Assembly (NCBI RefSeq): GCF_014397025.1
Contig: NZ_JACJUO010000002.1
Coordinates: 788,501-852,500 of the forward strand
DNA from: Ochrobactrum sp. Marseille-Q0166
GTDB lineage: Bacteria > Pseudomonadota > Alphaproteobacteria > Rhizobiales > Rhizobiaceae
Length of the DNA stretch: 64,000 bases
Direction of reading: 5' to 3'
A program made the translations under genes and the position numbers. The notes beneath the pieces were generated by a model. It had not been told where the DNA came from and ran no database searches. It saw nothing but the letters and a program-made list of their open reading frames with translations. Shown here piece by piece: positions 35,611 through 43,794 of this stretch (its first letter is position 1; each line of letters starts with the position of its first letter).

Positions 35611-36335
35611 CGAAAAGCATGAACAAAGCGCTCTTTGTAGTAATAACCCTGACACTTTTAGCTGGCTGTGCCACGAAGCCGGAAGAAATTGGCCGCACGC
35701 CAGATCTTTCACCTGTCGCCGCCAATCTCGGTGTCCAGAACAATCCGCAATATAGCGGCTATCCTGTCCGCCCAAGCAAGGCATCCTATTCGCTTTGGAA
35801 TCAGCGTTCGACCAATTTCTTCAAAGATCCGCGTGCACAGGAGCCGGGCGATGTTCTGACAGTCATAATCTCGATTAATGACCGTGCGAACATGGATAAT
35901 AAGACGGATCGTGAACGCGTGTCGAAAGGGCTTTACGGCGGCGGAGCGTCTTTTGATACCAGCAGCCTTTCTGGCTCGTTTGGCGGCGGCTCTATGGATG
36001 CTTCCGTCAACACCCGTTCCAATAGTGCGTCGAAAGGCAAGGGTACAATCGAACGCAGCGAAGATATTCGCCTTCAGATCGCTGCCATTGTTACGGACAC
36101 GCTGCCCAACGGAAACTTAATTATCAAAGGCTCGCAGGAAGTCCGTGTTAACAATGAGCTGCGTGTTTTAAACGTTGTTGGTGTCGTTCGGCCGCGCGAT
36201 ATTTCAGGTTATAACACCATCTCCTATGACAAAATCGCCGAGGCGCGTATTTCTTACGGTGGACGCGGTCGACTGAGCGAAATTCAGCAGCCGCCTTACG
36301 GCCAGCAGATTCTCGATCAGATTTCTCCGTTCTGA
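35607..36335 (+). CDS. flgH: Flagellar L-ring lipoprotein FlgH
   Basis: A 242-residue outer-membrane lipoprotein with lipobox LLAGC near residue 21. The conserved core is SLWNQRSTNFFKDPRAQEPGDVLTVIISINDRANMDNKT and IKGSQEVRVNNELRVLNVVGVVRPRDIS. It forms the L ring in the outer membrane. Overlaps motE by 4 bp. Confidence 0.96.
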   Translation: MTKSMNKALFVVITLTLLAGCATKPEEIGRTPDLSPVAANLGVQNNPQYSGYPVRPSKASYSLWNQRSTNFFKDPRAQEPGDVLTVIISINDRANMDNKTDRERVSKGLYGGGASFDTSSLSGSFGGGSMDASVNTRSNSASKGKGTIERSEDIRLQIAAIVTDTLPNGNLIIKGSQEVRVNNELRVLNVVGVVRPRDISGYNTISYDKIAEARISYGGRGRLSEIQQPPYGQQILDQISPF

Positions 36336-36347
36336 AGTTGAGCAGGT

Positions 36348-36839
36348 ATGAGCGATACGGCAATCGATAAGGACGGCAAGGCAAAAGGCTCTATCGCGGG
36401 TCTGTTGGGCGCTGTTGCAGTTCTGACCGCAATCGCTGGCGGTGGCGGATGGTATCTGGGTGGCGTTATCTCCGCTGACCAGCAAGCCGCAGTTAAATCC
36501 ACGACGAAGGAAGACAAGCCAAAACAGGGTGATTTTGAATCGCGCTCCATTGGCGCAGTCATCCCTTTGCAGCCAATTGTAACCAATCTTGGCATTCCGC
36601 AGACCACATGGGTCAGGCTTGAAGCAGCGCTTGTCGCAAAGCCGGGCCGTGAAATTCCGCCCGCAGTTGCTGCAAGTGTTGGCGATGATTTCATGAGTTT
36701 CCTGCGTAGCGTCAATCTCATGCAATTGCAGGGCGCTGCTGGCTTGGCTTATCTGCGTGCCGATCTTGAAGAGCGTGCGCGGATGCGTTCGGAAGGCGCG
36801 GTCGACCGCGTTTTCATTTCGACGCTGGTAGTAGAATGA
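36348..36839 (+). CDS. fliL: Flagellar basal body-associated protein FliL
   Basis: A 163-residue single-pass inner-membrane protein: cytoplasmic tail, TM helix (about 20-42, GLLGAVAVLTAIAGGGGWYLGGVI), and a periplasmic stomatin-like domain ending LRADLEERARMRSEGAVDRVFISTLVVE. FliL rings surround and stabilise stators. It overlaps fliP by 4 bp. Confidence 0.93.
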   Translation: MSDTAIDKDGKAKGSIAGLLGAVAVLTAIAGGGGWYLGGVISADQQAAVKSTTKEDKPKQGDFESRSIGAVIPLQPIVTNLGIPQTTWVRLEAALVAKPGREIPPAVAASVGDDFMSFLRSVNLMQLQGAAGLAYLRADLEERARMRSEGAVDRVFISTLVVE

Positions 36840-37573
36840 AGAAAATTCTCGCCCTGACTGGCTTGCTGACGCTGGCCTTTATTTCTGCGGCTCATGCACA
36901 AGCCTTGTCGCTGGATAATCTTCTTCCAGCAGGAAGTGGTGCGGCAAGCGGGCAGATCGTTCAGCTGTTTGGACTTCTGACGGTTCTGTCGGTCGCGCCC
37001 GGCCTGCTGATCATGGTCACAAGCTTCACGCGATTTGCCATTGCTTTCTCGCTTTTGCGTTCGGGTCTTGGGCTTCAGACGGCTCCCGCAAGCATGGTGA
37101 TGATCTCCCTGGCTTTGTTCATGACTTTCTATGTCATGGCACCGGTGTTTGATCGTGCCTGGAACAATGGCGTGCAGCCGTTGATGCGCAACGAGATCAC
37201 GCAGGACGTCGCATTTCGCGAAATTTCGAACCCGTTTCGCGAATTTATGATGCGCGAAGTGCGCGACAAGGATTTGCGTCTGTTTGAAGACCTCGCAGAT
37301 CCGGCATTTCGCACGGGTGAAGACGGCATCGTTGATTTCCGCGTGCTGGTTCCGGCCTTCATGATTTCTGAATTGCGACGTGGCTTTGAAATCGGATTCC
37401 TGATTGTTCTGCCGTTTCTGGTGATTGATCTTGTGGTCGCAACACTGACCATGTCGATGGGCATGATGATGTTGCCGCCGACGGTGATATCGCTGCCGTT
37501 CAAGATACTGTTCTTCGTGCTGATCGATGGCTGGAATATTCTTGTTGGAAGCCTGATACGATCATTCTCCTAA
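36836..37573 (+). CDS. fliP: Flagellar export gate protein FliP
   Basis: A 245-residue core subunit of the type III export gate. It has a cleavable signal (ISAAHAQA), then IVQLFGLLTVLSVAPGLLIMVTSFTRFAIAFSLLR, and the C-terminal VLVPAFMISELRRGFEIGFLIVLPFLVIDLVVATLTMSMGMMMLPP. Normal length. Followed by the composite repeat and the flagellin leader. Confidence 0.97.
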   Translation: MKKILALTGLLTLAFISAAHAQALSLDNLLPAGSGAASGQIVQLFGLLTVLSVAPGLLIMVTSFTRFAIAFSLLRSGLGLQTAPASMVMISLALFMTFYVMAPVFDRAWNNGVQPLMRNEITQDVAFREISNPFREFMMREVRDKDLRLFEDLADPAFRTGEDGIVDFRVLVPAFMISELRRGFEIGFLIVLPFLVIDLVVATLTMSMGMMMLPPTVISLPFKILFFVLIDGWNILVGSLIRSFS

Positions 37574-37603
37574 GTCCAGCCGTGCCAAATCAATTGATTG
37601 CCA

Positions 37604-37721
37604 AGCATTTCCAGTAAAAGCGGGAAGCGGTTTTGCGAGGGATAATGAGCAAAAATGGAGTTAGAGTGGTTCTGACGTTTCAATGTAAACTGGACCGCTC
37701 AACGCATCCCGATGAGGTGGC
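37604..37721. repeat. Composite dispersed repeat, family C, copy 1
   Basis: It begins GCATTTCCAGTAAAAGCGG, continues GAAGCGGTTTTGCGAGGGAT, AATGAGCAAAAATGGAGTTA, and ends GTAAACTGGACCGCTCAACG. A reverse-oriented copy with both parts lies at 56781-56881 and a shorter one at 57878-57946. Confidence 0.7.
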
Positions 37722-37890
37722 AGCATCCAAAACGGCGGTTCATTAATATATTCTTAACACTTGGGATATAGTGCTAGGCCTCATAGTGGGGTCCCACGCG
37801 TTTCGTGGTGACAGGCATGATGCCGCTCTCCTATGCCGGTAATATTCAATCCGGCCTGTCCCTCAGTTTGTTTTCCCAAGGGGCAATTCA
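37722..37890 (+). promoter_or_regulatory. Flagellin promoter and structured 5' untranslated region
   Basis: It contains an AT-rich promoter-like stretch (TTAATATATTCTTAAC, then GATATAGT) and then a leader with potential hairpins: GTCCCACG/CGTGGTGAC around 37791-37813 and GGCAT/ATGCC and CCGG/CCGG pairings downstream. FlbT-type proteins are known to bind flagellin leaders in alphaproteobacteria, and flbT is in this window. The shared direct-repeat motif of the other flagellar units is absent here. Confidence 0.45.
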
Positions 37891-38778
37891 ATGTCTAGCA
37901 TTCTTACAAACTCTTCAGCTCTTACCGCTCTTCAGACCCTTTCCTCGACCAACAAGTCGCTGGAAACCACGCAGAACCGTATTTCGACCGGCCTGCGCAT
38001 CGGTGAAGCTGCTGACAATGCATCTTACTGGTCGATCGCAACCTCGATGAAGTCCGACAACAAGGCCAACTCGGCTGTTCAGGACGCTCTAGGCCTCGGC
38101 GCCGGCAAGGTTGACACTGCATACACTGCAATCAACGACATCAAGGACCAGGTTGACAAGATGAAGTCGCTTCTGGTTAGCGCTCAGGGCGCCAGCCAGG
38201 AAGACCAGAAGAAGGTCGCGACCGAACTCAAAGCAATCCAGTCGCAGATCAAGTCGTCTGCCAGCAACGCGAACTACGCTGGTTCGAACCTGCTCGTGAA
38301 CGACGCAGCTGCAACTTCGGACCTTAAGGTTGTTGCATCGTACAACCGTACCGGCACCACTGTAACGATCGACACCGTTGACGTTGCTGCTGCTGACGTA
38401 CAGGTTTTTGCTGACGCTGCAGGCACCGGCGGTATCGCTGGTGATCTGGTCGCCACTGCTTTCTTCGATCCATCGACTGCAAAGCTTGACGACGCTGCAA
38501 TCAAGACTGCTCTGGAATCGGTTGAAACCGCTCTGGACAAGCTCACCACCGGTGCAGCTTCGCTCGGTGCTGCAAAGGCACGTATCGACACCCAGAAGAG
38601 CTTCATTTCCAAGCTCAGCGACTCGGTTGAAAAGGGCGTTGGTACGCTCGTTGACGCCGACATGAACAAGGAATCGGCTCGTCTGTCGGCTCTGCAGGTT
38701 CAGCAGCAGCTGGGCGTTCAGGCTCTCTCGATCGCTAACTCTTCGAGCCAGTCGATCCTGTCGCTGTTCCGCGGCTAA
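37891..38778 (+). CDS. fliC: Flagellin
   Basis: A 295-residue filament protein with conserved ends: N-terminal SSILTNSSALTALQTLSSTNKSLETTQNRISTGLRIGEAADNASYWSIATSMKSDN and C-terminal KSFISKLSDSVEKGVGTLVDADMNKESARLSALQVQQQLGVQALSIANSSSQSILSLFRG. The variable middle (about 130-215) is short and Ala/Thr/Asp-rich, so the outer domains are small, as in Brucella. Codon use is strongly biased, fitting very high expression. It is the only flagellin in the window. AAGGGGC lies before the ATG. Confidence 0.97.
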   Translation: MSSILTNSSALTALQTLSSTNKSLETTQNRISTGLRIGEAADNASYWSIATSMKSDNKANSAVQDALGLGAGKVDTAYTAINDIKDQVDKMKSLLVSAQGASQEDQKKVATELKAIQSQIKSSASNANYAGSNLLVNDAAATSDLKVVASYNRTGTTVTIDTVDVAAADVQVFADAAGTGGIAGDLVATAFFDPSTAKLDDAAIKTALESVETALDKLTTGAASLGAAKARIDTQKSFISKLSDSVEKGVGTLVDADMNKESARLSALQVQQQLGVQALSIANSSSQSILSLFRG

Positions 38779-38808
38779 TCACTTAGCTGATACAGTTGAT
38801 ACTTTGAG

Positions 38809-38842
38809 GGGCGTGGAATTCATTCCGCGCCCTTCTTCTTTT
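38809..38842 (+). terminator. Rho-independent terminator after flagellin
   Basis: A ten-pair stem GGGCGTGGAA/TTCCGCGCCC (one G-T pair) with a tight TTCA loop, followed by TTCTTCTTTTC. Confidence 0.85.
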
Positions 38843-38868
38843 CTAAAAAATCACCTCCTCATTCAAGC

Positions 38869-38901
38869 CGACACTTTCGCGCAAGCTTCGCGATCTATTT
38901 T
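38869..38901 (+). promoter_or_regulatory. Shared flagellar promoter motif upstream of fliF
   Basis: Half-sites CGACACTTT and CGCAAGCTT with an 11-bp period, 7 bp, then TATTTT. In Brucella, FtcR is reported to bind upstream of fliF, so this copy anchors the assignment of the motif to FtcR. Its position favours the ATG at 38929 as the fliF start. Confidence 0.75.
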
Positions 38902-38928
38902 GTTCGCATCAGGATGGCGGTGGTATCG

Positions 38929-40662
38929 ATGCAGCAGAATTTCCAGCAATTACTCGAACAGCTTAAGGGAACGCTCGGCAAGCTTGGCGCGCGAAAACTT
39001 ATAGCGCTCGGACTTGTCGGAGCTGCACTGATGGGCGCTATTCTTTATACGAGCGTCTATCTGAGCCGCCCCTCCTATGAGACGCTTTATGTCGGCCTTT
39101 CGCGCGATGACGTGAATCGTATGGGGCTGGCGCTCGGTGAAGCTGGCATTGCTTTCGACGTGAAGTCTGACGGTTCATCGATCCTTGTTCCTGTCGGCAA
39201 GGCCGAACAGGCGCGTATGTATCTGGCTGAAAAGGGCCTGCCGACGTCAAACAACGCCGGTTACGAGCTTTTCGACAATATGGGCTCGCTTGGCCTCACA
39301 TCGTTCATGCAGGAAATCACGCATGTTCGCGCACTTGAAGGCGAGATCGCGCGTACCATTCAGGCTATTCGTGGCGTAAAAGCGGCGCGTGTTCACATCG
39401 TCATGGCCGAAAAAGGCTCGTTCCGTCGTGGTGACCAGAAGCCGTCCGCCTCGGTTGTGATCCGCGCTGAAGGCGGCTTTGCCGCTGAATCCGCGCAGTC
39501 GATCCGCCAGCTGGTTGCTGCCGCTGTGCCATCGCTTGATGCCTCGTCCGTTACGGTTCTCGATACCAATGGTCGTCTGCTCGCATCTGCGGGAGAGGCT
39601 GCGAATGGTGCTGCTCTTCTGACCGCGTCGCTTGAACAGCAGGTGGCTGGCAACGTGGATGAGAGCATCCGCAAGGCGCTTGCTCCATATCTCGGTGTTG
39701 GTCACTTCCAGAGCAGTGTTCAGGCAACGCTTGATACCGACCGCCGTCAAACCAATGAAACGCAATTCGATCCTGAATCGCGTGTTGAACGTTCTGTTCG
39801 TGTCGTGCGTGAAAGTGGAGACTCCCGCAACGCACGTAACGACAATGCCACCGGCGTTGAGCAGAACATTCCGCAGGAAGAAATTCAAAACCGCAACGGC
39901 GAAAGCTCGTCTGAAAAGACTGATCGTCGCGAAGAACTGACGAATTATGAAATGAACACCAAGACGGTGTCCACAGTCAGCGATGGCTACACCGTCAAGC
40001 GTCTGTCGATTGCGGTCGTCATCGATCAGGCGCGTCTGCTTGAAACGGCCGGCACCACGCCACCACCTGCCGATTTCGTCGATCAGCAGATCCTGAAAAT
40101 CCGCGACCTCGTTGCAACTGCCGCCGGTCTTAATGCCGATCGTGGTGATGTGATCAATGTAACGGCTGTCAATTTCCTCAGCCCTGCAGGCGCAGATATG
40201 GAGCCAGTTTCGACGCCGTGGTCCGAGCAACTGATGCGTCAGAGCGGTTCCTACGTCAATGCGCTGGCAATTCTTGCCGCTGTTGCGCTCCTGATCTGGT
40301 TTGGTGTCCGTCCTTTGCTCCGCGATCAGAACACGAAGCCATCCGGAACAGAAGTTGCGCTGCGTGAAACGGGTGATGTCGCTGTGCCAAACTTTGTTGG
40401 TGATACACAGCAGGCCATCGCCGGTGAGGGTGCCAAGGCAGTGATCGGCGGACCAGAAGCCTATGCCGATCAGATGAAGACCAGCCTTAGCGATTTGCGT
40501 CAACGTATGCGTATGCCTGCCAAGTTGCGCCTCGAACAGATGATCGAGATGGATGAAGAGCGTGTTGCTGCAGTCCTCAAGCAGTGGATCCACGAAACCG
40601 CCATCAAGCAGGAAGCAGCATCAAGTCAACGGCCTATAATGCCGGAGCTTGAGGCTGCCTGA
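38929..40662 (+). CDS. fliF: Flagellar MS-ring protein FliF
   Basis: A 577-residue inner-membrane ring protein, the base on which the flagellum is built. TM1 (about 27-48), the ring-building YETLYVGLSRDDVNRMGLALGEAGIAF and LEGEIARTIQAIRGVKAARVHIVMAEKG domains, a long periplasmic loop, TM2 (about 450-468, NALAILAAVALLIWFGVRPLL), and a C-terminal FliG-binding tail are all visible. The ATG at 38929 is preferred to 38914 because the promoter's -10 would leave almost no leader for the latter. Confidence 0.95.
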   Translation: MQQNFQQLLEQLKGTLGKLGARKLIALGLVGAALMGAILYTSVYLSRPSYETLYVGLSRDDVNRMGLALGEAGIAFDVKSDGSSILVPVGKAEQARMYLAEKGLPTSNNAGYELFDNMGSLGLTSFMQEITHVRALEGEIARTIQAIRGVKAARVHIVMAEKGSFRRGDQKPSASVVIRAEGGFAAESAQSIRQLVAAAVPSLDASSVTVLDTNGRLLASAGEAANGAALLTASLEQQVAGNVDESIRKALAPYLGVGHFQSSVQATLDTDRRQTNETQFDPESRVERSVRVVRESGDSRNARNDNATGVEQNIPQEEIQNRNGESSSEKTDRREELTNYEMNTKTVSTVSDGYTVKRLSIAVVIDQARLLETAGTTPPPADFVDQQILKIRDLVATAAGLNADRGDVINVTAVNFLSPAGADMEPVSTPWSEQLMRQSGSYVNALAILAAVALLIWFGVRPLLRDQNTKPSGTEVALRETGDVAVPNFVGDTQQAIAGEGAKAVIGGPEAYADQMKTSLSDLRQRMRMPAKLRLEQMIEMDEERVAAVLKQWIHETAIKQEAASSQRPIMPELEAA

Positions 40663-40664
40663 TT

Positions 40665-41360
40665 ATGAGCACGCTCGCACTCAGCCGCTACCTTCCTGAT
40701 TTCTCGACGCATCGTATCGCCGACGAAGCGGTCGAAATCATTGCGGCCCCCACACAGCCGCAGCCTTTGTCGGAGCACCTGCTGCACACTGATCCGCAAA
40801 TGACTGAGGCTCCGGAGAAGCCTCCATTTGCAGAGCAGGTGGAAGTTGCAACTATCATTGCTCTTGAAGAGGAAAAGCGGGCAGCGTTTGAGGCCGGTCG
40901 CGGAGACGGTCACAAGGAAGCAGAAGCGCTTTATGAGGCCGAGAAGGCCAGGCTGCTGCGTGAGCATGAAGTGGAAATCGAAGCGTTGCGTGCGAGCTTC
41001 TCTCGTGAGCAGGCCAATCTGTTGGCTGGAGCCTTGACGGAAGCTGTGAGCGGGCTTGAGCAATCCATGTCAGAGCAGATTGCAGAGATTCTGACGCCGT
41101 TACTGGCAGCCAAAATCGAACAGGATGCGATAGCCGGTTTCGCGCAACGGATCAGCACGCTGGCTCTGGAAGGCGAAGCACCTGAAATCTTCGGTCCAGC
41201 CCATCTGCTTGAGCCGCTCAAGGACCACGCCGACCTTCTGCCGCCCGGATGCCGTTTTACTGAGAATGCGTCCAGCGAACTCACATTTTCCTTTGGCGAT
41301 CGTGCGCTTGAAACACGACTCGCGCCAGTTCTGGAAGAACTAAGGGCAGCTGCCAGATGA
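40665..41360 (+). CDS. fliH: FliH-like flagellar export/assembly protein
   Basis: A 231-residue protein with a Pro-rich N-terminus and then a Glu/Ala/Arg-rich helical middle (about 60-125, EEEKRAAFEAGRGDGHKEAEALYEAEKARLLREHEVEIEAL). The C-terminal domain ends with a SpoA- or FliH-like beta segment (LLPPGCRFTENASSELTFSFGDRALETRL). Position between fliF and motB and the architecture fit FliH, the negative regulator and carrier of FliI; sequence identity to enteric FliH is low, so the symbol is tentative. Overlaps motB by 4 bp. Confidence 0.75.
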   Translation: MSTLALSRYLPDFSTHRIADEAVEIIAAPTQPQPLSEHLLHTDPQMTEAPEKPPFAEQVEVATIIALEEEKRAAFEAGRGDGHKEAEALYEAEKARLLREHEVEIEALRASFSREQANLLAGALTEAVSGLEQSMSEQIAEILTPLLAAKIEQDAIAGFAQRISTLALEGEAPEIFGPAHLLEPLKDHADLLPPGCRFTENASSELTFSFGDRALETRLAPVLEELRAAAR

Positions 41361-42481
41361 GCATCGATCCGGAAACCAAGCGCGAAATCATTATCGTCCG
41401 CCGTGGCAAGCATGATGATCATGACGATCATCATGGTGGTGTCTGGAAGATCGCTTACGCTGACTTCATGACTGCGATGATGGCATTTTTTCTCGTCATG
41501 TGGCTTATTAATGCTGCCAACGAAGAAAGCAAGGCGGCAGTCGCCAGCTACTTTAATCCCGTCAAGCTGATGGATCGTCATTCAAGCCCAAAGGGCGTGC
41601 AGGACATTGACGAACAGAACGGTAGAGTTCGCTTCGAGAGCGACAAGCAGATTGAAAACGGCACCAAGGTTATCAATGATAGTGCTGCTTCCCCGCCGAT
41701 TGAGCAGGAAGAAAGCCGCATGTTCCGTGAACCATATGCTGTTCTGTCCGAACTTGCACATGAAACGGGCGTTCTGCAGAACCAATCCATGAAGGGTGAT
41801 GGCGGCAGCGCACAGGCTGGCACGCAGACAGGCGCTGATGGCGGCGATGCCTATCGCGATCCGTTCAGCCCTGACTACTGGTCCAGCAAGGCCGTGGAAG
41901 AGCTGACGCCGCCGGAAGCTGCCCCTGCAACGCCGCCACAGCAAACAGTGGAAGCAAAAACCGAGGTAAAGCCCGAAGAAGCTGAAAAGCCAGCAGAGAA
42001 TCAGGAAAAGCTGATTTCTGATTTGAAGAAGGCAGCCGACGGAGACGCATCGACCGATGGCAGCAAGGCGGCAAACGCTGAGCCTATGCCTGATGTGACA
42101 GTCGTCCCGGTCGATGGCGGTGTCATGATCCAGCTGACCGATAAAGTCGATTTTGGCATGTTCACGATTGGCTCCGCCAAGCCGGATGCGCGTGTGGTGC
42201 AGATGCTTGAACGTATTGCGCAGGTTATCGCGCGTCAGCCGGGTGAGGTTGTCATCAGCGGTCACACCGACGCCCGACCTTTCAAGAGTGCGACCTATGA
42301 CAATTGGCGCTTGTCTTCGGCCCGTGCGCAGATGGCTTATTACATGCTGGTGCGTGGCGGGCTGGATGAAAAGCGTGTGCTGCGTGTTGAAGGCTATGCC
42401 GACCGTCAGCCAAAGAACACCGCCGATCCAAATGCCGCCGAAAATCGTCGCATCGACATCTTCCTCAAGTCCAACCCATGA
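41357..42481 (+). CDS. motB: Flagellar motor stator protein MotB
   Basis: A 374-residue stator subunit: short His/Asp-rich cytoplasmic tail (KHDDHDDHHGG), single TM with the proton-carrying Asp36 in YADFMTAMMAFFLVMWLINA, a long acidic Pro/Glu linker, and a C-terminal OmpA-type peptidoglycan-binding domain (VVISGHTDARPF ... NRRIDIFL). The linker is longer than in E. coli MotB, a rhizobial trait where MotC binds the periplasmic part. Confidence 0.96.
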   Translation: MSIDPETKREIIIVRRGKHDDHDDHHGGVWKIAYADFMTAMMAFFLVMWLINAANEESKAAVASYFNPVKLMDRHSSPKGVQDIDEQNGRVRFESDKQIENGTKVINDSAASPPIEQEESRMFREPYAVLSELAHETGVLQNQSMKGDGGSAQAGTQTGADGGDAYRDPFSPDYWSSKAVEELTPPEAAPATPPQQTVEAKTEVKPEEAEKPAENQEKLISDLKKAADGDASTDGSKAANAEPMPDVTVVPVDGGVMIQLTDKVDFGMFTIGSAKPDARVVQMLERIAQVIARQPGEVVISGHTDARPFKSATYDNWRLSSARAQMAYYMLVRGGLDEKRVLRVEGYADRQPKNTADPNAAENRRIDIFLKSNP

Positions 42482-43794
42482 AGAAACTGGTAACGCGCTC
42501 CTTGGTGGCACTTGTTGCAAGCCTTCCGCTGGCAAGCGGAGGAGCAGTTTCCTATGCTCAGACCCAAGGCCAGACGCAAGCAGCAGAAGAGCCACGCAAC
42601 TTGCCGGTGCTTGAGCCATATAAGCTCGTCCGTTCACTGCGCATGTTGCAGGACCAGCTGGTTTCCGGAAAACCTGAAGCCGTTGTAATGCTCAACAGGC
42701 TGCTGATTTTTGTGAGCGCTGATATGGAGCGCGCTCCAAAGGAATTCTGGGACAAGCCTGAGAATATCTATGCGGCAATCATCTATCTGTTTAACGGCGG
42801 CAATCCTGATGCCGTGCGAAAGGTGCTTGCTGGCTTTGATGGCAAGACTGTTCCGCAAGAACTCGTCAAAGGTGCGCTTGCCTACGCATCGGGTCAGAAC
42901 ATCGAGGTGGTAAAGTTGTTCTCAATGCCGCTGTCACCACAGCTGCCGGCAGAGTTGCGATCTTCCATCGTGCTGGTAACGACCGGTCAGATGACCGCTT
43001 TTGATCCTGCAACAGCACTTCTGCGTCTTGATCAAGTGCGGCTCGATAGTCCGGGTACGCTTTTTGAAGAAGCCGCTATTCGTCGTTCGATGCCGATTGC
43101 CGCCAAGCTCGGTGACGCAGACAAGATCAGGATGCTATCGCGCAATTATCTCCAGCGCTTCCCGCGCTCGCCCTATATGCGTGATTTTATGAAACAATTT
43201 GTGGATGCGGCGTTGAAGCTCAATGATCGCATCGGCAATGCCGAACTGGTCAAGTTGATTGGTACAGCTGATCCGGTCATGCAATATTCGCTTTATCTGC
43301 AGATTGCGCGTGGCGCTCTGGTGGATGGGCAGACAGAGCGCGCGCGCTTCATGTCAACTGAGGCAAGAAAGCTTGCCGATCATCTGAAAGCTGACCCAAG
43401 CAGAGCCAATCTTTATGCGGCGGCAAGTGATGTTGCTTCGGATTCCGCTAAAGACGCATTGCGTGAATTGTCTCAAATTTCGCCTGATCGTTTGCAGGAA
43501 CGCGACAGGCAGCTTCTGCAGGCGGCGGAAGCGGTTGGCTCGGTGGTGACGCGCAAGCCTCCCGTTGAGGGCGCAACAAAGCCTGTCAGAAGCGAAACTG
43601 ACATTCCGGCAATGCCGATTGCTGACGGTGATGAGGCGCCCGTCGTGCCCAAGGCGCCAGAGATCCCTTCGCCTGCTACCGGTTGGAAGCCATCCCGGCC
43701 TGCAAAGCCGGAAGATGATGTGCAGAAGACAATGGATGATGCGCGGCGCAAGCTTGCAGAAATTGATGCCTTGCTAGGAAAGACTAATCAATGA
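42478..43794 (+). CDS. motC: MotC, periplasmic motility protein
   Basis: A 438-residue exported protein (signal peptide ending GGAVSYAQ) of mainly helical repeats, with a Pro-rich C-terminus (VPKAPEIPSPATGWKPSRPAKPEDD) and a last helix. In Sinorhizobium, MotC binds the periplasmic portion of MotB and is needed for rotation; MotE is its chaperone and is encoded here too. Overlaps motB and fliK by 4 bp each. Confidence 0.92.
   Translation: MKKLVTRSLVALVASLPLASGGAVSYAQTQGQTQAAEEPRNLPVLEPYKLVRSLRMLQDQLVSGKPEAVVMLNRLLIFVSADMERAPKEFWDKPENIYAAIIYLFNGGNPDAVRKVLAGFDGKTVPQELVKGALAYASGQNIEVVKLFSMPLSPQLPAELRSSIVLVTTGQMTAFDPATALLRLDQVRLDSPGTLFEEAAIRRSMPIAAKLGDADKIRMLSRNYLQRFPRSPYMRDFMKQFVDAALKLNDRIGNAELVKLIGTADPVMQYSLYLQIARGALVDGQTERARFMSTEARKLADHLKADPSRANLYAAASDVASDSAKDALRELSQISPDRLQERDRQLLQAAEAVGSVVTRKPPVEGATKPVRSETDIPAMPIADGDEAPVVPKAPEIPSPATGWKPSRPAKPEDDVQKTMDDARRKLAEIDALLGKTNQ

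Noticed and set aside
37805..38050. An 81-codon frame over the flagellin leader and start
   Set aside because: It overlaps flagellin out of frame and covers the leader; no homology is apparent.
39247..40593. A 448-codon open frame on the strand opposite fliF
   Set aside because: It lies wholly inside fliF in antisense, reads as Arg/His/Ile-rich low-similarity protein, and has no ribosome site. It is a by-product of codon bias.
41582..42637. A 351-codon frame opposite motB and motC
   Set aside because: Antisense shadow crossing two well-supported, overlapping genes.
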